Origin: CAUPWF01 sp036656795
GTDB taxonomy: Bacteria; Bacillota; Clostridia; Lachnospirales; Lachnospiraceae
Length of the DNA: 64,000 nucleotides
Direction: 5' to 3'
Assembly: GCA_036656795.1 (NCBI GenBank)
Contig: JAVXHR010000008.1
Span: 1-64,000 of the forward strand
The notes under the pieces are model-generated. The model had not been told where the DNA came from. It worked only from the letters and a program-made list of their open reading frames with translations, and ran no database searches. Position 1 is the stretch's first letter, and every line of letters starts with the position of its first letter. Both the position numbers and the translations under genes were made by a program. Below are positions 16,457-25,832 of this stretch, piece after piece.

Positions 16457-17734
16457 TTATTTTCCTGCTTTATCAAGATATCCTTGCCAATTTTTAAGCA
16501 TAGTGTTAGCGTCTGTATCTCCCTCAAAATATTTTACCAAATCATTTGTCATTGAAGTCATTACATCTGATGCACTAGGAAGTCCAATGAACTCATTGAT
16601 AACATAATTTTGTTTATAAAGTTCGTAATAAGCTTGGAATTGTTTTGGTGCTTTACTATAATCCGGTTCTGCAACAGTACTGTTCGGGAATGCTGACATT
16701 GTAGCTGCCAATCCTGCAGATGCTGAACCATCTTTTCCATCTTTTCCGCCAAGTAAGTAGTTGATAAATTTAGCAGCTTCTTCTTTATTCTTACAAGAAT
16801 CTGAAATACCAACAGCCCAGCTTGCATAGCAGATTCCGCTCTTCTCTGTATATCCATCTTTCACAGGAATCGTAGAAGCTTCAAAGTTAATATCTTTAAA
16901 CTGACTCATTGTAGCTGCTGATGCTATTGTAAATGCACAGTTTCCTGCTGCAAAATTACTTGTCATCTCTGATTCTTCCAAAGTGCTCATACCTGGATAT
17001 AGAGAACCATCATCATAAAGTCCTTTAAACATTTCTACAAGAGAAACTAAATCTTGGTTTCCATCTACCTTGAATGCACCTGTATCATCTTTTAATTTGA
17101 TTCCTGAGCCCCAGCCAGTTCCCATAAATACATTTTGAATACCGTTTGCATTTGTTGTACCAAGGTTTAATGCGAATGCAGAATGCCCTGCTGCTGTAAT
17201 CTTCTTACATGCATCTCCTAATTCACTCCATGTAGCTGGGATTTTTTCAACTCCCGAAGCTTTTAATATGTCCATGTTTACATACATTGGATAAGCAAAG
17301 TTTAACACAGGAACAACATAGCCCGTATTATCTATTTTCCAGATATCACTTGCCAGTTTGCTGTCCACTCCGGCTGCTTCAGCATCAGTCAAAACACCCA
17401 TATCTGCAAATTCTGCAAGCCACGCACCATCAACACTTACGATGTCTGCAATTGTACCATTGGTAGCACCTGCTGTAATTGCTGTCTTGGTATCTGCCCA
17501 AGGTGCTGTTAGTAATTCAACTTTAACGCCTGTTTCTTTTTCATATTTAGCACAGATATCATCTAAATATCCTTCCGGAAGTTCTGCCCCCCACCATTGT
17601 TGAAATTTCAATGTTACATCACCGGTGGATTCTTTCTTGTCTTCTGGCTTACTTGCACATGCTGCCATACTAACCATCATAGCGCCAACCATACCAATAG
17701 CCAATCCCTTTTTCATAACCTTTCTTAAATTCAT
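16457..17734 (-). CDS. Sugar ABC transporter substrate-binding lipoprotein
   Basis: Extracellular binding lipoprotein of the CUT1 importer, 425 residues. A lipoprotein signal peptide ends in the lipobox SMAAC with the modified cysteine at residue 26. The mature part has the MalE/UgpB-type cluster 1 fold pattern (LKFQQWWG, IADIVSVDGAWLAEFADMG, YVNMDILKASGVEKIPATW). First gene of the operon, with GGGAGG before ATG and a strong promoter about 120 bases upstream. The ligand is unknown. Confidence 0.92.
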   Translation of the reverse strand: MNLRKVMKKGLAIGMVGAMMVSMAACASKPEDKKESTGDVTLKFQQWWGAELPEGYLDDICAKYEKETGVKVELLTAPWADTKTAITAGATNGTIADIVSVDGAWLAEFADMGVLTDAEAAGVDSKLASDIWKIDNTGYVVPVLNFAYPMYVNMDILKASGVEKIPATWSELGDACKKITAAGHSAFALNLGTTNANGIQNVFMGTGWGSGIKLKDDTGAFKVDGNQDLVSLVEMFKGLYDDGSLYPGMSTLEESEMTSNFAAGNCAFTIASAATMSQFKDINFEASTIPVKDGYTEKSGICYASWAVGISDSCKNKEEAAKFINYLLGGKDGKDGSASAGLAATMSAFPNSTVAEPDYSKAPKQFQAYYELYKQNYVINEFIGLPSASDVMTSMTNDLVKYFEGDTDANTMLKNWQGYLDKAGK

Positions 17735-17852
17735 GCCTTTTCCTCCCTTACTTTTTTAGCCCGTGTGTATAATTTTTTCACTACGTGTTCCGTTTGTCTA
17801 TAAATTAACGTTTTCTCATTATTCACACGTTCTTTACGTCTTGTTAAATTTT

Positions 17853-17880
17853 ATTTTACCACTTTTCACGCATATGTCAA
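17853..17880 (-). promoter_or_regulatory. Sigma-A promoter of sugar ABC/kinase/aldolase operon
   Basis: Minus-strand TTGACA (17880-17875), 16-base spacer, TAAAAT (17858-17853). The rest of the 321 bases between genes here holds an A/T-rich leader and the second REP-like repeat; I see no further gene. Confidence 0.75.
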
Positions 17881-17981
17881 TATATTTTTATTATTTCATT
17901 GTTTTTTAGTGTATTTTAACAACTAGATGACGCTTTTGCGCTAATGGCTAAATAAAATTTCATTCCATATTGGATTCTTTC

Positions 17982-18046
17982 AAGTGGGGACGGGGTAAAA
18001 TGCAAATGGGGACGGGGTATTTTTGAAAAATACCCCGTCCCCATTT
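17982..18046. repeat. 65-bp REP-like palindromic element, copy 2
   Basis: Exact copy of 10499-10563 in the same orientation. Lies ten bases downstream of the araA stop (minus strand), where its 43-base palindrome can serve as a terminator. Confidence 0.85.
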
Positions 18047-18055
18047 GCTTGCTTT

Positions 18056-19552
18056 TTATCTATATACCATTGCATTCCATTTAAGTTCATTTTTAAAATT
18101 ACGAATTGTTGTATCTGCATCTATAAACACCGTTTCGATTCCCATTGCAGCACCCCAATCTGCCATTTGATCTGCTGTAAGATCGTATGAGAATGCGGTA
18201 TGGTGTGCTCCACCTGCCAATATCCATGCTTCCGCTCCTGTTTCCAAGTTTGGTTCTGGTGTCCAAAATGCGGTTGCCACCGGTAATTTTGGCATTGGTT
18301 TTTCCACTTTTTTGCAATTGACAGTATTGATAATCAATCGAAAACGGTTCCCCAAATCAATCAAAGATGTAGCAATTGCAGGTCCTTCTTTAGATGTAAA
18401 CACTAAGCGTGCCGGATCTTCTCTATCTCCCATAGATAACGGCTGTACCTTAATGCTAATTGGTCCTTCTGCTATAGTAGGGCATACTTCCAACATATGC
18501 GCCTGTAGAATTCCTTCTTTTCCAGGCACTAGATTATACGTATAATCCTCCATAAATGATGTTCCTTTTGCATCTTTCATGCCTGCTGTCATAATCTTCA
18601 TTACGCGAACCATTGCAGCCGTCTTCCAGTCGCCCTCGCCGCCAAACCCATATCCTTTTTCCATCAATCTTTGAATCGCAAGTCCCGGTAATTGTTGAAG
18701 TGCGCCAAGATCTCCAAAATGTGTTACAATCGCTTGATAATTTTTTTCTATCAAGAATCGTTCCATTCCAATTTCTATTCCGGCCTGTACCGCAACATGT
18801 TTTCTGAATTCGCCTTCCTCGCGTCCCTCTAACAAAATATCATATTTGTCATAGTATTCTTCTACCAAAGCATCCGTATCACCTTTTGACACCTGGCCTA
18901 TGACTTCCGCAATCTCATTTACCGGATAAGCGTCTATCTCCCAGCCAAATTTAATCTGCGCTTCTACTTTATCGCCTTCTGTTACCGCAACATTCCTCAT
19001 GTTATCTGCAATACGCATTACCCGAACATGTGTACTCTCCATAATTCCCACTGCGGTTCTCATCCATTCGCCTAAACGCTCCTGCACCGTTTTATCGTCC
19101 CAGAATCCAACGATAACTTTTCGTTCTATTCCCATACGGCTTACGATATGCCCATATTCCCGATCTCCGTGAGCTGCCTGATTCTCATTCATAAAATCCA
19201 TATCAATAGAATCATATGGAATCTCTCGATTAAACTGTGTATGAAGATGACATAATGGTTTTCGGTATTCCTGTAGCCCTAAGATCCATGATTTTGCCGG
19301 TGAAAATGTATGCATCCATGTAATCACGCCTGCACAAGTCTCATCTCCATTTGCTTCATTAAATGTCTTTCTAATTAATTCATTGGTAATTAATGTAGGT
19401 TTTAGCACCACCTCATAAGGAAGTATTCCCGACTGATTCAGTCGTTCTACAATAATTGCAGAATGTTCCGCTACATGAGCCAGGCATTCCTGTCCGTACA
19501 GATCCTGTGATCCGGTTGCAAACCAAAATTTATAATCTTTATTTTTTAACAT
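18056..19552 (-). CDS. araA: L-arabinose isomerase
   Basis: Converts L-arabinose to L-ribulose in the cytoplasm (Mn-dependent). 498 residues from ATG at 19552, which follows AAAGGAG; a longer in-frame start at 19600 overlaps araD without a site. Family segments include YKFWFATGSQDLYG at the N terminus, ITWMHTFSPAKSW near 83-95, and the catalytic glutamate and metal-binding regions in GFGGEGDWK and LAGGAHHTAFS. Last gene of the arabinose operon. Confidence 0.97.
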   Translation of the reverse strand: MLKNKDYKFWFATGSQDLYGQECLAHVAEHSAIIVERLNQSGILPYEVVLKPTLITNELIRKTFNEANGDETCAGVITWMHTFSPAKSWILGLQEYRKPLCHLHTQFNREIPYDSIDMDFMNENQAAHGDREYGHIVSRMGIERKVIVGFWDDKTVQERLGEWMRTAVGIMESTHVRVMRIADNMRNVAVTEGDKVEAQIKFGWEIDAYPVNEIAEVIGQVSKGDTDALVEEYYDKYDILLEGREEGEFRKHVAVQAGIEIGMERFLIEKNYQAIVTHFGDLGALQQLPGLAIQRLMEKGYGFGGEGDWKTAAMVRVMKIMTAGMKDAKGTSFMEDYTYNLVPGKEGILQAHMLEVCPTIAEGPISIKVQPLSMGDREDPARLVFTSKEGPAIATSLIDLGNRFRLIINTVNCKKVEKPMPKLPVATAFWTPEPNLETGAEAWILAGGAHHTAFSYDLTADQMADWGAAMGIETVFIDADTTIRNFKNELKWNAMVYR

Positions 19553-19571
19553 ATTTTTCTCCTTTAAGAAG

Positions 19572-20258
19572 TTAGTTTCCATAATACGCGTCTGTTCCAT
19601 GTTTTCTAAAATAGTGTTTATCCTGCAACTCCTGTGGCGCTTCCTGATTTTTAGGATTCAGCATTTCACAACGCGCTGCCATCTTTGCAACTTCTTCTAA
19701 TACCACTGCATGATGCACCGCCTCTTTAGCATCCGTCCCCCAGGTAAATGGCCCATGATTTTTACACAATGCTGCCGGTGTTGCCATATAATCTCGATTT
19801 TTAAAATAATCTACAATCAGACAACCTGTATTGCCTTCGTAATCCTCTTCAATCTCTTCTTTTGTTAAGTTACGAAGGCACGGAATCTCACCATACATAT
19901 AGTCTGCATGTGTGGTTCCATAACAAGGAATACTTCTTCCCGCCTGAGCCCAGCTCGTTGCCCAAGAGGAATGCGTATGCACAATTCCACCAATCTTGGT
20001 AAGATGTCTATACAACTTTGCATGGGTTGCCGTATCCGAAGACGGGTTATATCTCCCCTCTATCTTAGTTCCATCTAGATCAACCACCACCATATCATCT
20101 GCTGTCAATTCATCATAAGCAATTCCACTTGGCTTAATTACAAATAATCCTGTTTCTCTATCTATTGCGCTCACATTTCCCCATGTAAATGTAACAAGTT
20201 CATAATGAGGGAGCAGCCGATTCATCTCGCATACTTCTTGTTTTAATTTCTCTAACAT
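19572..20258 (-). CDS. araD: L-ribulose-5-phosphate 4-epimerase
   Basis: Class II aldolase-fold epimerase converting L-ribulose 5-phosphate to D-xylulose 5-phosphate. 228 residues, normal. Zinc ligands are His94 and His96 in HTHSSWA and His168 in KNHGPFTWG. GGAGGAAGG precedes the ATG. It sits 17 bases after araB and 19 bases before araA. Confidence 0.96.
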   Translation of the reverse strand: MLEKLKQEVCEMNRLLPHYELVTFTWGNVSAIDRETGLFVIKPSGIAYDELTADDMVVVDLDGTKIEGRYNPSSDTATHAKLYRHLTKIGGIVHTHSSWATSWAQAGRSIPCYGTTHADYMYGEIPCLRNLTKEEIEEDYEGNTGCLIVDYFKNRDYMATPAALCKNHGPFTWGTDAKEAVHHAVVLEEVAKMAARCEMLNPKNQEAPQELQDKHYFRKHGTDAYYGN

Positions 20259-20275
20259 CTAACCTTCCTCCAATG

Positions 20276-21871
20276 TTACTTCAAAAAATCTATTGCCATA
20301 CGTTCAATTGGCAATCCATTCTGATAGCGTTTCATAAATTCATCAAACCCCACAACGTCCCCAGGGTTCGGCACTACCGTAGTCCCCTCTGTTCCCTCAA
20401 ATACATGTTGCAATAAAAAGTCTTCCAGTGTTTCATCTTCTTTTTTCGTGCGCCTGTACGCTGCAAGTAGGGCAATTCCCCACGCACCACCTTCGCCCGC
20501 TGTATCCATCACTGTAATCGGTGTGTTCGTAGCTGCAGCCATAACTCGCTGCCCAACATTTTTCGTCTTGAACAGTCCGCCGTGCCCTAATATCTGTTCC
20601 ACCTGAACATTTTCTCGTTTCATAAGAATATCCAAGCCCGTCTTCAACGCACCCAAAGACGTAAATAGATGTACCCTCATAAAATTAGCCAAATTAAATT
20701 GGCTCTCCGGTGTACGTACGAATAATGGTCGTCCTTCTTCAAATCCAGTAATATGTTCTCCAGAGACATAATTATAAGCCAGCAATCCACCACAATCAGA
20801 ATCACCTTCTAGCGCTTTCTCATATAATGTGCCATATAATTTTGTCATATCTACCTCTATGCCTAAAGCTTCTGCAAATTCTTTAAAGACAGAAACCCAC
20901 GCATTTAAATCTGAAGTACAATTATTGCAATGAACCATGGCAACCGGGTGTCCACTTGGAGTGGTCACAAGATCAATCTCCGAATACGCTTTTGACAATT
21001 CTTTTTCCAGTACAATCATAGCAAATACAGAAGTACCTGCAGAAACATTTCCTGTACGTTTTGCAACACTATTGGTTGCAGTCATGCCTGTTCCCGCATC
21101 ACCTTCCGGTGGACAAAACAAAATTCCCGGTTGCAACTGTCCCGTAACATCTAACAACTTTGCTCCCTCTACGGTCAGCGTCCCTGCAGCATCTCCAGCC
21201 ACTAATACTTGTGGCAATATCTCTTCTGCTTTCCATGGGAATTTCTCGTCAGCTATTAAAGTTTCAAATTGACAAAGCATAGTACTGTTATAATTTTTTG
21301 TGTGCGAATCAATTGGAAACATTCCCGACGCTTCTCCAACTCCCAGCACCTTTTGGTCTGTTAATTTCCAATGGATATATCCCGCCAATGTTGTGCAAAA
21401 CCGTATGAGCGGCACATGTTGTTCTTGATTTAAGACAGCCTGATACAGATGTGCCACACTCCACCTTTGTGGAATATGGTATGCAAATAATCCAGACAAC
21501 ACTTCCGATGCCTGTTCTGTTGTCGTATTACGCCATGTCCGAAACGGAACCAACAACTTCTCATCTTTATCAAACGCAAGATATCCATGCATCATTCCGC
21601 TAATGCCTATTGAACCTATGGTGCGAAGCGTAACCCCATATCTAGCAGTAACATCTTCTGCCATCTTTTGATAGCTCATCTGCAAACCCTCTATTATATG
21701 TTCAAGACTATAAGACCAGATATTATCTACCAGTTGATTTTCCCAGTCATAATTGCCGGAAGCAATTGGCATATAATCTGTCCCAATTAAAATCGCTTTA
21801 ATTCTTGTGGAACCAAATTCAATCCCCAACGATGTTTTCCCGTCTATGATTTCTTGTTTTATATTGCCCAC
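20276..21871 (-). CDS. araB: L-ribulokinase (FGGY family)
   Basis: Phosphorylates L-ribulose to L-ribulose 5-phosphate with ATP. 531 residues with the FGGY N-terminal IEFGSTRIKA (17-26), GISGMMHGYL (about 109-118) and C-terminal GHGGLFKTKNVGQR and AGEGGAWGIALLAAY. Belongs to the Bacillota branch of ribulokinase-like kinases that differs from enterobacterial AraB; the function is supported mainly by the flanking araR, araD and araA. GTG start after GGAGGATTAAAC. Confidence 0.88.
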   Translation of the reverse strand: MGNIKQEIIDGKTSLGIEFGSTRIKAILIGTDYMPIASGNYDWENQLVDNIWSYSLEHIIEGLQMSYQKMAEDVTARYGVTLRTIGSIGISGMMHGYLAFDKDEKLLVPFRTWRNTTTEQASEVLSGLFAYHIPQRWSVAHLYQAVLNQEQHVPLIRFCTTLAGYIHWKLTDQKVLGVGEASGMFPIDSHTKNYNSTMLCQFETLIADEKFPWKAEEILPQVLVAGDAAGTLTVEGAKLLDVTGQLQPGILFCPPEGDAGTGMTATNSVAKRTGNVSAGTSVFAMIVLEKELSKAYSEIDLVTTPSGHPVAMVHCNNCTSDLNAWVSVFKEFAEALGIEVDMTKLYGTLYEKALEGDSDCGGLLAYNYVSGEHITGFEEGRPLFVRTPESQFNLANFMRVHLFTSLGALKTGLDILMKRENVQVEQILGHGGLFKTKNVGQRVMAAATNTPITVMDTAGEGGAWGIALLAAYRRTKKEDETLEDFLLQHVFEGTEGTTVVPNPGDVVGFDEFMKRYQNGLPIERMAIDFLK

Positions 21872-21899
21872 GTTTAATCCTCCATTATATTTTACATTT

Positions 21900-22991
21900 C
21901 TATATATGTTTTAGAATTTTTACAGATTTTCTTACCACCAATTCCGGCTCTAACTCAACTGTTGCATCATATGGTATTCCCTGTACTAAGCGCAGGATAT
22001 GTTCTCCCGCAATACGACCCAAGGATTTTAGTGGATTATTAACCGTCGTGAGTGGCACTTCCGCCATCTTTGCAAGATCCGAATTATCAATTCCCGCAAC
22101 AGACATCTGTTCCGGAACACTGATCCCCGCCTTTTTGCAGATGGACAATAGTTTATTTGCAACCACATCATTGTAACAGGCACATGCTGTACAATTTTTT
22201 AGTCTCCTCAAAACCGTTCTGCTTTCTAATTTTAATTCTTCCATATCTTCTGTATCAATCCACATAATATGTTCATCTCGCACCGGTAAGTTGGCCTCCG
22301 TCATCGCTTCCACATACCCCTCATATCTCCGGGGTCCTTGACCGTCATCGAGTTTAAATATACCCGCAATCTTTGTATGCCCACAAGAGAGCAGATATTG
22401 CGTAATCATCTTCCCCGCCATCTTATCGTTCATAGACACATGTGGTAACATCACACCTTGATAATAACTATTTAAAAATAATGTCGGTATCTTCCGACGG
22501 ATAATCTCATCATACAAATCTTTATTAAAACTTGGCAGCCCACTTTTGACCGGTTCTATAATAATTCCGTCTACCAGTTGTTTTTCTAATATATTTGTCA
22601 AAACACTACGTTCTTTCTGCCCTTGATTATGGGAAAACGCCAATTGAATAGTATATCCTGCTCCCGAAACTACCCGTTCAATTTCCTGGATAATATTGGG
22701 AAATATGTATTCTTCCACATATGTTGTCACAATTGCAATATTCATCGTGTTCTGGTATTTTTGTTCATTAAATATATTATTGATATAGGTGCCACTGCCT
22801 CTTCGACTTTCTGTAATCCCTTCCTCTTCCAACACAGCAAGGGCACGACGGACTGTCTGTCTGCTTATCCGAAATTTTGTAACTAGCTCATTCTCAGAGG
22901 ACATTCTATGTCCTGGTACGAATGTTCCATTTTCAATTTGGGCCTTTACCCAGTCTACCAATTCTCTATATTTTGGTTTTCGCTCCATCAT
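21900..22991 (-). CDS. araR: Arabinose-responsive repressor, GntR HTH + LacI-type sensor
   Basis: Transcriptional regulator of arabinose genes. 363 residues with an N-terminal GntR winged helix (about 5-70: GHRMSSENELVTKFRISRQT, then AL..LEEEGI) fused to a periplasmic-binding-protein/LacI sugar-sensing domain (about 78-360), the architecture specific to AraR. It lies inside the operon it presumably controls, between mmsB and araB, giving autoregulation. Two adjacent ATG codons follow GGGAGGTGGC; the second has better spacing. Confidence 0.93.
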   Translation of the reverse strand: MMERKPKYRELVDWVKAQIENGTFVPGHRMSSENELVTKFRISRQTVRRALAVLEEEGITESRRGSGTYINNIFNEQKYQNTMNIAIVTTYVEEYIFPNIIQEIERVVSGAGYTIQLAFSHNQGQKERSVLTNILEKQLVDGIIIEPVKSGLPSFNKDLYDEIIRRKIPTLFLNSYYQGVMLPHVSMNDKMAGKMITQYLLSCGHTKIAGIFKLDDGQGPRRYEGYVEAMTEANLPVRDEHIMWIDTEDMEELKLESRTVLRRLKNCTACACYNDVVANKLLSICKKAGISVPEQMSVAGIDNSDLAKMAEVPLTTVNNPLKSLGRIAGEHILRLVQGIPYDATVELEPELVVRKSVKILKHI

Positions 22992-23021
22992 GCCACCTCC
23001 CTTTTCATTTCTCAGACTCTT

Positions 23022-24188
23022 CTAAGCTTTCTTTTTACTTGATAATACATCAAATGTAACTGCGCCAAGAAGTACTAATCCTTTTACTACTTTTTGAATA
23101 TCTGTTGATAAGTTCATCAAAGACATTCCGTTATTCAAGATACCCATGATAAATGCACCAACTACCGCACCAACAATTGTACCAACACCACCGGCTGCTG
23201 CCGCTCCACCAATATAACAAGAACCTATAGCATCTAGTTCAAAACCATCTCCTGCCTTTGGTGTTGCAGAAGCATTACGAGCTGCCAGAACAATTCCGGC
23301 TACTGCTGCAAGAAGCCCCATATTGGCATATACCCAGAAGAATACTTTCTTTGTATTAATACCCGACAATTTAGCTGCTTTCGCATTTCCACCTAAGGCG
23401 TAGATTTGTCGACCCGCTACTGTTTTTGAAGTAATGAAATGATAGATAGCTACCACGACAGCCATCAGTGCAAGTACGATTGGAACGCCATTATATTCTG
23501 CAAGTTTCAAGAAAAAGAACCATACAATTCCAGCTATAATAGCCACTTTCAATCCCACCTGCCACATCGGACTTGTAGAAAAACCATATTTTTTCTTCGT
23601 TCTCATATCTTTTAATTCAAATACAATTAACAATAATGTAGCTATCGCCGCTATAATAATACATACCAGATCTAATTCCCGTCCGGCAATTCCAACTTTC
23701 ATCGTTGGTAAAAATCCAGCTCCTACTTTTACAAAGCTCTCCGGAAGCGGTCCCTTGGTTCGAGCTTGTAACAGCGTATATGTGAGCCCTCGACCCATTA
23801 ACATCGTTGCCAACGTTACAACAAAAGGAGGTATTCCCAAAAAAGCAATGAAAAATCCCACAAAGCAACCTGATAGCAAGCCAATCCCAAGTGCCGCGAG
23901 AAATGCCACCGGTACCGATGTCCCTTTATCCACTACCAGAATCGCCGCTACTGCTCCTGTTACCGCCACGATAGAACCTACACCAAGGTCGATGTTACCC
24001 GTTAGTACACATAATAACATACCCGTTGCAAGAATGACAACATATCCATTTTGCATAACTAAATTATTGATATTAACCGAAGTAGAATTCTTTCCTCCCG
24101 TTAAAAGATTGAAAATAATAAAAATTGCAATTAATGCAAGAAACATTCCATACTCTTGTAAACTAATACTAGCTTTTTTCTTATCCAT
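23022..24188 (-). CDS. mmsB: Multiple monosaccharide ABC transporter permease
   Basis: CUT2-family permease (GguB/XylH-like), 388 residues with around ten hydrophobic segments; the binding-protein-dependent transport motif region GIPPFVVTLATMLMGRGLTY is near 118-137. Three bases after mmsA, 30 bases before araR. In this operon it imports L-arabinose, possibly also other monosaccharides. Confidence 0.93.
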   Translation of the reverse strand: MDKKKASISLQEYGMFLALIAIFIIFNLLTGGKNSTSVNINNLVMQNGYVVILATGMLLCVLTGNIDLGVGSIVAVTGAVAAILVVDKGTSVPVAFLAALGIGLLSGCFVGFFIAFLGIPPFVVTLATMLMGRGLTYTLLQARTKGPLPESFVKVGAGFLPTMKVGIAGRELDLVCIIIAAIATLLLIVFELKDMRTKKKYGFSTSPMWQVGLKVAIIAGIVWFFFLKLAEYNGVPIVLALMAVVVAIYHFITSKTVAGRQIYALGGNAKAAKLSGINTKKVFFWVYANMGLLAAVAGIVLAARNASATPKAGDGFELDAIGSCYIGGAAAAGGVGTIVGAVVGAFIMGILNNGMSLMNLSTDIQKVVKGLVLLGAVTFDVLSSKKKA

Positions 24189-24191
24189 TGT

Positions 24192-25748
24192 CTAGTCCCC
24201 TTTCCTATTATGCGCCATAATGCAACCCATAATTCGCTCTTGTGATAATTCATCTTTTGATATCTCTCCTGCAATCTGACCTTCATTGATAACATAAGCT
24301 CTATCGCAAGTTCCTATAATTTCAGGCATTTCCGAAGAAATTACAATAATTGCTTTTCCTGATTTTGCCAATTCATTAATCGCTGTATATATCTCATATT
24401 TTGCCCCTACATCAATTCCTCGTGTTGGTTCATCTAGAATCAATACGTCCGGTTGTGTCAACATCCATTTTGCCAATACTACTTTCTGTTGATTACCACC
24501 TGATAACGAACCCACCGACTGATGAATCGAATTCGCTTTTACATTAATCAATTTCTTATATTCTTCAGCTTTTAGAACCTCTTCGTTTTGATTTACAATT
24601 CCACCTTTGGAAAAATAATTTCTAAGTGCCGCCATGGTCATATTGTGTTTGATATCATCTATTAATACTAAGCCATATGTCTTTCGATCTTCTGATGTAT
24701 ACGCAATCTTATGATTGATCGCATCTGATACATGATTAATCTTCACAGGCTTTCCATGCATTTTAATATTTCCGGATATCTTTTGCCCATATTCTTTACC
24801 AAACAAGCTCATCGCAAGCTCGGTACGTCCTGCGCCCATTAATCCCGCAAACCCTACAACTTCTCCTGCGCGAACATGAAAGGACACATTTTTAATCATC
24901 TGTCGATTGGCGTCATCCGGGTGAAATACGTTCCAATCTTCAACCTCAAGAATCGTCTCTCCAATCGGGCATTCCTTCGGATCTCTGATTGGATATCGGT
25001 CTGTTAATTCTCGGCCAACCATTCCTTTTATAATGCGATCTTCACTGAAGTCATCTTCTCCTTTTATAAGGGTTTCAATCGTTTTTCCATCACGTATAAT
25101 TGTAATTGCATCCGCCACATAGCTGATTTCGTTTAACTTGTGGGATATCATAATACAAGTAACCCCTTTTTTCTTTAATTCCAGCATAATTTCCAAAAGT
25201 TTTGCACTTTCTTCATCATTCAAAGCTGCTGTAGGCTCGTCCAATATAAGCAATTCTACATCTTTTGCCATCGCCTTTGCAATCTCTATCAATTGTTGTT
25301 TTCCAACACCCAACTTACTAATCTGTGTATCTACATCCTCATCTTCTAACCCTACCGTCCGCAAAACTTCTTTCGCTTTACTTCTGGTTTCCGTCCAGTT
25401 AATAACTCCCCTCATTACTGTTTGCTCATTTCCCATAAAGACATTCTCTGCAATCGAAAGATATGGGCTAAGCGCTAATTCCTGGTGAATAATAACAATT
25501 CCCTTGTCCTCACTGTCTTTGATCTTATGGAACTGGCTAACATTTCCATTATACACAATATCTCCCGAATAGCTTCCATATGGGTAAACACCGGAAAGAA
25601 CATTCATCAGTGTAGATTTTCCCGCTCCATTTTCACCACACAGTGCATGGATCTCGCCACGTTTTACCTTGATATTCACATCGTCTAATGCTTTCACTCC
25701 CGAGAATTCTTTTGTAATGTGGTTCATCTCTAAGATAATATCTGCCAT
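24192..25748 (-). CDS. mmsA: Multiple monosaccharide ABC transporter ATP-binding protein
   Basis: Tandem ATPase of the CUT2 importer, 518 residues. First domain: Walker A GENGAGKST at about 38-46, LSG-type region GVGKQQLIEIAKAM, Walker B LLILDEPTAAL. Second domain: degenerate AGLMGAGRTE, then SLSGGNQQKVVLAKWM and LILDEPTRGID. Closest by eye to GguA/XylG. Paralogue of the partial ATPase at the left edge. Confidence 0.95.
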   Translation of the reverse strand: MADIILEMNHITKEFSGVKALDDVNIKVKRGEIHALCGENGAGKSTLMNVLSGVYPYGSYSGDIVYNGNVSQFHKIKDSEDKGIVIIHQELALSPYLSIAENVFMGNEQTVMRGVINWTETRSKAKEVLRTVGLEDEDVDTQISKLGVGKQQLIEIAKAMAKDVELLILDEPTAALNDEESAKLLEIMLELKKKGVTCIMISHKLNEISYVADAITIIRDGKTIETLIKGEDDFSEDRIIKGMVGRELTDRYPIRDPKECPIGETILEVEDWNVFHPDDANRQMIKNVSFHVRAGEVVGFAGLMGAGRTELAMSLFGKEYGQKISGNIKMHGKPVKINHVSDAINHKIAYTSEDRKTYGLVLIDDIKHNMTMAALRNYFSKGGIVNQNEEVLKAEEYKKLINVKANSIHQSVGSLSGGNQQKVVLAKWMLTQPDVLILDEPTRGIDVGAKYEIYTAINELAKSGKAIIVISSEMPEIIGTCDRAYVINEGQIAGEISKDELSQERIMGCIMAHNRKGD

Positions 25749-25787
25749 CTCATCAGCTCCTTTTTCTTATTTTGTATAGTTCTTATT

Positions 25788-25820
25788 TCAAAAAGGGCCG
25801 CGACTTTCGCCGCCGCCCCA
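25788..25820 (-). terminator. Attenuating hairpin after chvE
   Basis: Minus-strand GC-rich stem (GGGC..GGCGGC against GTCGCGGCCC, two mismatches) followed by TTTTT, between the binding-protein gene and mmsA. Partial termination would set high ChvE expression. Confidence 0.65.
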
Positions 25821-25832
25821 GAAGCATATGTT

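Noticed and set aside
17785..17815. CcpA cre-like site in the sugar ABC operon leader
   Set aside because: The AACGTT core is present but flanking bases and spacing do not fit the cre consensus.
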